A stretch of 52,740 nucleotides of DNA from contig CAZUXT010000022.1 of NCBI GenBank assembly GCA_964624145.1, positions 1 through 52,740 on the forward strand. Reading direction: 5' to 3'. The notes below the pieces were generated by a model. That model was not told the DNA's origin, ran no database searches, and saw only the letters and a program-made list of their open reading frames with translations. The DNA comes from WJMT01 sp964624145 (GTDB taxonomy: Bacteria; Acidobacteriota; Aminicenantia; Aminicenantales; Aminicenantaceae). Position numbers and translations under genes: made by a program. Positions 49,339 to 52,740 of this stretch are shown here, piece after piece. Every line of letters starts with the position of its first letter. Within the stretch, counting starts at the first letter, position 1.

Positions 49339-51830
49339 TCCACTGTAAGGATATCCTTATGCCATGCCCCTTCCCTGAATATCATTTGAATATCATCTGC
49401 CCAGACATCTGTTTTTCCCATGGAAAAAATGCGGAGTTCCAAATTCCTGGTTGTCTCTTCGAGCTTGAAAGGAAGGACAAAGCTTTCATACTCTTTTTCT
49501 CCGGAAAAGTCATTTCCCTGCAGATCGATTTTTTGAATAACCTTTCTTCCCAGGTCTGATACAGCTTCTATGCGGATCACCGTAGCCTTGTGTTTGTTGC
49601 TCCCGATTTTAAGCCTGAAAACAGCCTCATACAGTCCCGGCCGGAAGCTGCGGTAGCTGCCGTACGAAAGGAATCCTGTCCGGCGGTGTCTATCTGCGGG
49701 GTGATATACGGCCTTATCTCTAAGGGCTTCCTTGTCGCGGATGATTCTTCCTCTTTCATGTTCCATATCTTCCACTTTATAGTAAAGGTGTTTCTCAGGC
49801 TCCCAGTACAAGAAAAGCTTATATTTTCCGGGTTGAGAGGGCGGTCTTCCGGACAATGTGAATTCTCTATCAGCTTCGGGTGGAATCCAGTACTGGAGTT
49901 CGTCACCTGAACTGGATGCTGTTAATTGTTGAGAAGAGGTCTGGGGAAAAAGGGACCAGTTAAGGCATATTTTTTTTGGCTGCCTGAAGTCACAGTTTTT
50001 CATTCGGACCTTCACTTCAAGACTGTCATCAGAAAGTGAGATCTTTTCAGGTATGGAAACGGATAGGACTTTTGGGGCCACAAGCGAGTATAGATAAAAC
50101 ACGGTTTCTTTCTTGTTGATGTGGTATTGATTGAGAAATGTGGCATTTTTCATTTCGTCAGGATATTTATTGAAGTAATAGTCTCTTTCATGGATATCCC
50201 TGTTGTCGACCAGGAAGAGATGTGTGAGCCCGTATTGAGTGATAGGATTTTTTTTGTAATTAACGAACTTTTCATAGGATATAACCACTTTGCAGGGTGT
50301 ATCAAAAGCAGCTCCCGGAGCATCCATGCCTCCTACAGAGCCGCTTTGCCCCACATATTTTTCTATGTCTTTCCCCAAATTACGAACAAAATACTCAGGT
50401 GAACGGGCCCAGTTATAGTAATGTTTTCCTTCCAGATACAGGGAAGGCAGGATCAACAGGATGATAAGACTTAGGGTGAAGTGTTTTGGCAGACTTATCT
50501 CACGCCGGTTCTTTAGTATTTTCGGGCTGGCAATATAAGCCGTCAGTACTAAGGCAATGACGAGGCTCACGATAAATTCCACAGTACCCGGATAAACAAA
50601 AGGAAAAGCATCAGCCGGCTTGATCTGAAAGTTCCTGTAAATCCAGGGGATGAAGCACCGGTGTATTAATAGGGTCAGGACAGCTGCTCCGAGAGGATAG
50701 AAACTCCAGTGTATTTTTTGGTTGAGTTTGATTTTTGAAGTCTTATAAAGGGCCACAAAAAACCGGGCGGCCATAATGCACATCACAGGGATGATAGGCA
50801 GAAAATACCTGGTAGGCCTGTAGCTTATAATGCCAAGGAATAAAAAGCATGTGCCAAACCAGATCCCGAGAAACACATCAGAAGCGAGGATATGATTTTG
50901 TTTCTTTGTATAGATCCAGAAGAGGAGAATGAAAAGGAAGAGGAAAGAACCGAAAAGCACAGCAGGGCTCGTGGATACATACTTAAAAAGGAAGGTTCTG
51001 TAGAGATTGTTGGCAAAGAGAGAGAGGTTTTTTTCAGGAAACATCTGCTGGGTCGTAAAAAATTTACCGAATTCTGATATGGGCCCTTTAAAGGGAAGAT
51101 AGAAGGCAGTGAGCCATAAAATAAATGAGGACAGCATTCCTGCACAGAGAGAGATAAATCCCTTAAAAAGTTTTTTCAATGAGGATTTGTTAGCGAGAGA
51201 CATCAACATGTAGATTCCGAAGGCTGCGATGGGGACCGGAAGAAGATAGAGAAAAAGGTTTTTAAAGGTGCAGCTTAAGAAAAAAACAGCACCGGAAGAA
51301 AAGAGAAGCCAGTTCCCCTTTTTGGTGCCTGCTTTTTTTGTTCCTTTCTGCCACAGGAAAAAACCTATGATAAAAACAGTAAGGGTCTGGGTATCCTGCA
51401 TTCCGAGCCTGGCATACATAATGGAGATAAAATTTATTCCAAACAGCAGCACCGCCAGAAGTCCGGTTTTTTCTCCATAGCTTTCTTTGGCCGTGAGATA
51501 GATGAACAGGAGGGAGAGCATACTGAAGAAAATCGAAAAAAGGCGGATCTGCGCCCTGCCGATACCAATAATTTGAAAAGTCAGATACTTCAGCCAGGTG
51601 GAAACAGCGCTGTAATAAAAGTCATTCCATTCATCCAGTTTCCACTGACCGAACAGTATGAGATTCCGGGCATTGTGGTTGTAAATGCCTTCATCGAAAA
51701 AGGTTCCGAGGCTTTCGCTTAAATACAGCGGGGGATCGGCATGGATATGGATGATCCGGGTTAACAGGAACACAAGGAAGAGAATCAGAAAAAGATGCTT
51801 TCCTTTGATTTTTTTCATGTCTGTCTTCAT
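49335..51830 (-). CDS. GT39/ArnT-type membrane glycosyltransferase
   Basis: Protein of 831 residues. An N-terminal transmembrane anchor is followed by the catalytic FFDEGIYNHNARNLI loop with the Asp-Glu pair of the PMT/GT39 (dolichyl- or undecaprenyl-phosphate sugar) superfamily. About eleven more hydrophobic helices run to residue 460. Residues 465-831 form a soluble, largely beta C-terminal part with two modules, the second a probable carbohydrate-binding type. It transfers a lipid-linked sugar to an outer acceptor. Start ATG 51830 or 51818; neither has a good ribosome binding site. The sulfatase-fold gene follows on the same strand. Confidence 0.82.
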   Translation of the reverse strand: MKTDMKKIKGKHLFLILFLVFLLTRIIHIHADPPLYLSESLGTFFDEGIYNHNARNLILFGQWKLDEWNDFYYSAVSTWLKYLTFQIIGIGRAQIRLFSIFFSMLSLLFIYLTAKESYGEKTGLLAVLLFGINFISIMYARLGMQDTQTLTVFIIGFFLWQKGTKKAGTKKGNWLLFSSGAVFFLSCTFKNLFLYLLPVPIAAFGIYMLMSLANKSSLKKLFKGFISLCAGMLSSFILWLTAFYLPFKGPISEFGKFFTTQQMFPEKNLSLFANNLYRTFLFKYVSTSPAVLFGSFLFLFILLFWIYTKKQNHILASDVFLGIWFGTCFLFLGIISYRPTRYFLPIIPVMCIMAARFFVALYKTSKIKLNQKIHWSFYPLGAAVLTLLIHRCFIPWIYRNFQIKPADAFPFVYPGTVEFIVSLVIALVLTAYIASPKILKNRREISLPKHFTLSLIILLILPSLYLEGKHYYNWARSPEYFVRNLGKDIEKYVGQSGSVGGMDAPGAAFDTPCKVVISYEKFVNYKKNPITQYGLTHLFLVDNRDIHERDYYFNKYPDEMKNATFLNQYHINKKETVFYLYSLVAPKVLSVSIPEKISLSDDSLEVKVRMKNCDFRQPKKICLNWSLFPQTSSQQLTASSSGDELQYWIPPEADREFTLSGRPPSQPGKYKLFLYWEPEKHLYYKVEDMEHERGRIIRDKEALRDKAVYHPADRHRRTGFLSYGSYRSFRPGLYEAVFRLKIGSNKHKATVIRIEAVSDLGRKVIQKIDLQGNDFSGEKEYESFVLPFKLEETTRNLELRIFSMGKTDVWADDIQMIFREGAWHKDILTVE

Positions 51831-51864
51831 AGAGATGATAAAAAATTATTCACAAAAGGTAAAG

Positions 51865-52047
51865 ATGAAAATCAGATATGGCTTGTGCTTTTGACTTTCA
51901 TCAGGCAAGCTGGTTCTTCAGCCCGCTGATTTTTCCCAGCGAGTAAAATCAGCTTATTCCTCGGCTCGCTCTCCTCTTTGAGGAACCATGCCCGCTCGCC
52001 TCCGGATGACTTCAGAACCAGCCAGCCTGCCTGAAAGTCTGGACTAG
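51865..52047. repeat. family C palindromic element with a B-type left end
   Basis: Starts with ATGAAAATCAGATATGGC, like the left end of the nested B copy at 40538. It continues with a different palindrome: TCAGGCAAGCTGGTTCT (51901-51917) pairs imperfectly with 52014-52036, and GCTGATTTT (51925-51933) pairs perfectly with AAAATCAGC (51945-51953). It lies in the divergent spacer before the right-hand gene, 40 bases left of a further B copy. No coding sequence. Confidence 0.6.
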
Positions 52048-52086
52048 GCATGATGTTATTTATCTAACAAGAAAAGCGCAGTCCTA

Positions 52087-52276
52087 ATAAAATTCGGGTG
52101 TGGCTGAAGCGACATTGAAGATTTAGCCTTTGGATGAGGCTTTTCGAGGGTACCCGGCAAAGCCGGGCTCCGAGTATGTCTGACCCACGAACGGGGGGAG
52201 TTACGCAGGAGCCGAGAAAAACGAAGAAGAATGGCGTTAAAAATCTGAAGGGAGTGACAGCCATACCTGATTTTCA
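52087..52276. repeat. family B palindromic repeat, copy 4
   Basis: Ends GGGTGTGGCTG and CAGCCATACCTG, with CCCGGCAAAGCCGGG (about 52154-52168) and a GGCTCC/GGAGCC stem inside. Same orientation as copy 1. Identity to copy 3 looks above 90% by eye. An apparent long open frame across it is spurious. Confidence 0.85.
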
Positions 52277-52592
52277 GAAGGTAAAAAAGTGCTATCTGGA
52301 AAATTCAATTAATTGGAGAAAATTCAATTTTTTGAATTATCCGGAAGATATAAAAAAATCTGAATTTTACTATATGCCTGATATGAAACAGGATAGAAAG
52401 ACCGTGAAATTTGGCATGAATATTGCTATCTATTTATTGGAAAGATGGAAATGTATATAAAATTAGAAGGAGGTGATCAAAGCCTTAGATTTTTAAGAAA
52501 AAATATTATCAGGGAAAAGTGTGGAGTGGATTTCACTCCTGAGTTATTGGTAACTTTTTCCCAATTAATTTTGGGTAAAAAGGAGGAAAGAA
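52277..52592. other. AT-rich leader with a small unassigned open frame
   Basis: An open frame of 52 codons starts at ATG 52451 (MYIKLEGGDQSLRFLRKN, ending LGKKEERIAKTF at 52609). It overlaps the start of the right-hand gene. I do not recognise it. AAGGAGGTGATC at 52467-52478 is a perfect complement of the 16S 3' tail but has no start codon at a useful distance. The stretch may be a decayed gene or a leader. Confidence 0.3.
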
Positions 52593-52740
52593 TTGCGAAA
52601 ACTTTTTAGTGTTTTATGTGTGTTGTTACTTGTTTCACCTCTGATCATGGCACAGCAGAGAACCGGAGACATCTACGGAAAAGTTCTTGACACAGAAGGC
52701 AATCCTCTGCCGGGCGTGACGGTCACACTGACCGGTACAA
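52593..52740 (+). CDS. 5' end of TonB-dependent receptor-like protein (carboxypeptidase-regulatory-like plug)
   Basis: Partial; runs off the window after 49 codons. TTG start codon at 52593, chosen because AGGAGG (52581-52586) lies six bases before it and the signal peptide MRKLFSVLCVLLLVSPLIMA begins there. GDIYGKVLDTEGNPLPGVTV is the start of a carboxypeptidase-regulatory-like beta-sandwich, as found at the N-terminus of SusC-like or Oar-like outer-membrane receptors in Bacteroidota and Acidobacteriota-like bacteria. The rest of the gene cannot be seen, so receptor identity is inferred. Confidence 0.75.
   Translation, partial: MRKLFSVLCVLLLVSPLIMAQQRTGDIYGKVLDTEGNPLPGVTVTLTGT

Noticed and set aside
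52134..52460. 108-codon open frame upstream of the right-edge gene
   Set aside because: The first part is family B repeat sequence, also open in other copies (for example 34560-34748), so it is a repeat artefact.
52467..52483. Resemblance to the reverse complement of a 16S rRNA 3' end
   Set aside because: Only the 12 Shine-Dalgarno-like bases match; the sequence on either side does not look like rRNA.

Overview
The window is about 53 kb of a bacterial chromosome of moderate GC content. It looks like a heterotrophic, diderm, peptide- and glycan-degrading member of the Acidobacteriota/Candidatus Aminicenantes sphere. That placement is inference. It rests on an acidobacterial-type VWFA-related protein, a PadR regulator coupled to an FtsX-like permease with an N-terminal prefix domain, many exported peptidases (tricorn, M28, M19, M14), an Asp-box propeller protein, and the start of a carboxypeptidase-regulatory-like/TonB-receptor type protein at the right edge. 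No rRNA, tRNA, CRISPR array or complete insertion sequence was seen.

Layout. 1-6.5 kb: a comparatively GC-rich NCS1-type transporter, a strongly structured intergenic element, two modules of small XRE regulator plus multi-TM protein (one with a frameshifted membrane gene), a TraB/GumN protein, a membrane methyltransferase and a small-protein/nucleotidyltransferase pair. 6.6-14.2 kb (minus strand): FtsX-like permease with PadR, then a secreted rhamnosidase and a GH2 glycosidase. 14.3-28.6 kb (mostly plus): GNAT enzymes, an Asp-box protein, ornithine carbamoyltransferase, a GYD protein, a sugar-nucleotide epimerase, a secreted esterase and a tricorn-type protease, with a convergent M28-M19 fusion peptidase on the minus strand. 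28.6-31.6 kb (minus): an alpha-oxoamine synthase, a CPBP protease and an extended SDR. 31.8-34.6 kb (plus): tandem outer-membrane beta-barrel paralogues and a GHMP kinase. 34.7-39.8 kb (minus): an M14 carboxypeptidase coupled to a paralogue that has lost its active site, and a VWFA-related protein. 40.1-46.8 kb (plus): PilZ, aldo/keto reductase, an alpha/beta hydrolase lacking its serine, a radical SAM protein with a Tat-like leader, a second alpha-oxoamine synthase and an M28 lipoprotein with an altered catalytic base. 47.0-51.8 kb (minus): a GT39-type glycosyltransferase and a Thr-type sulfatase-fold lipoprotein. 52.6 kb to the edge: the 5' end of a TonB-receptor-like gene.

The most distinctive feature is a set of non-coding, palindromic repeats. 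Family B is about 190 bp with inverted ends around CAGGTGTGGCTG. It has four full-length copies (three well conserved, one diverged) plus two isolated ends, and its terminal TGA often forms the stop codon of the neighbouring gene. Family A has ends near AACCTGACCTATTCATAA, occurs three times and in one case carries a nested B element. A third palindrome lies at the right end. A separate structured element (1688-1818) recalls the HEARO/omega-RNA type of mobile-element RNA, but I could not verify this. Functionally the genes suggest peptide and polysaccharide scavenging at the envelope (secreted peptidases and glycosidases, outer-membrane proteins) and possibly an unusual sphingolipid-like or amino-lipid pathway based on two alpha-oxoamine synthases.
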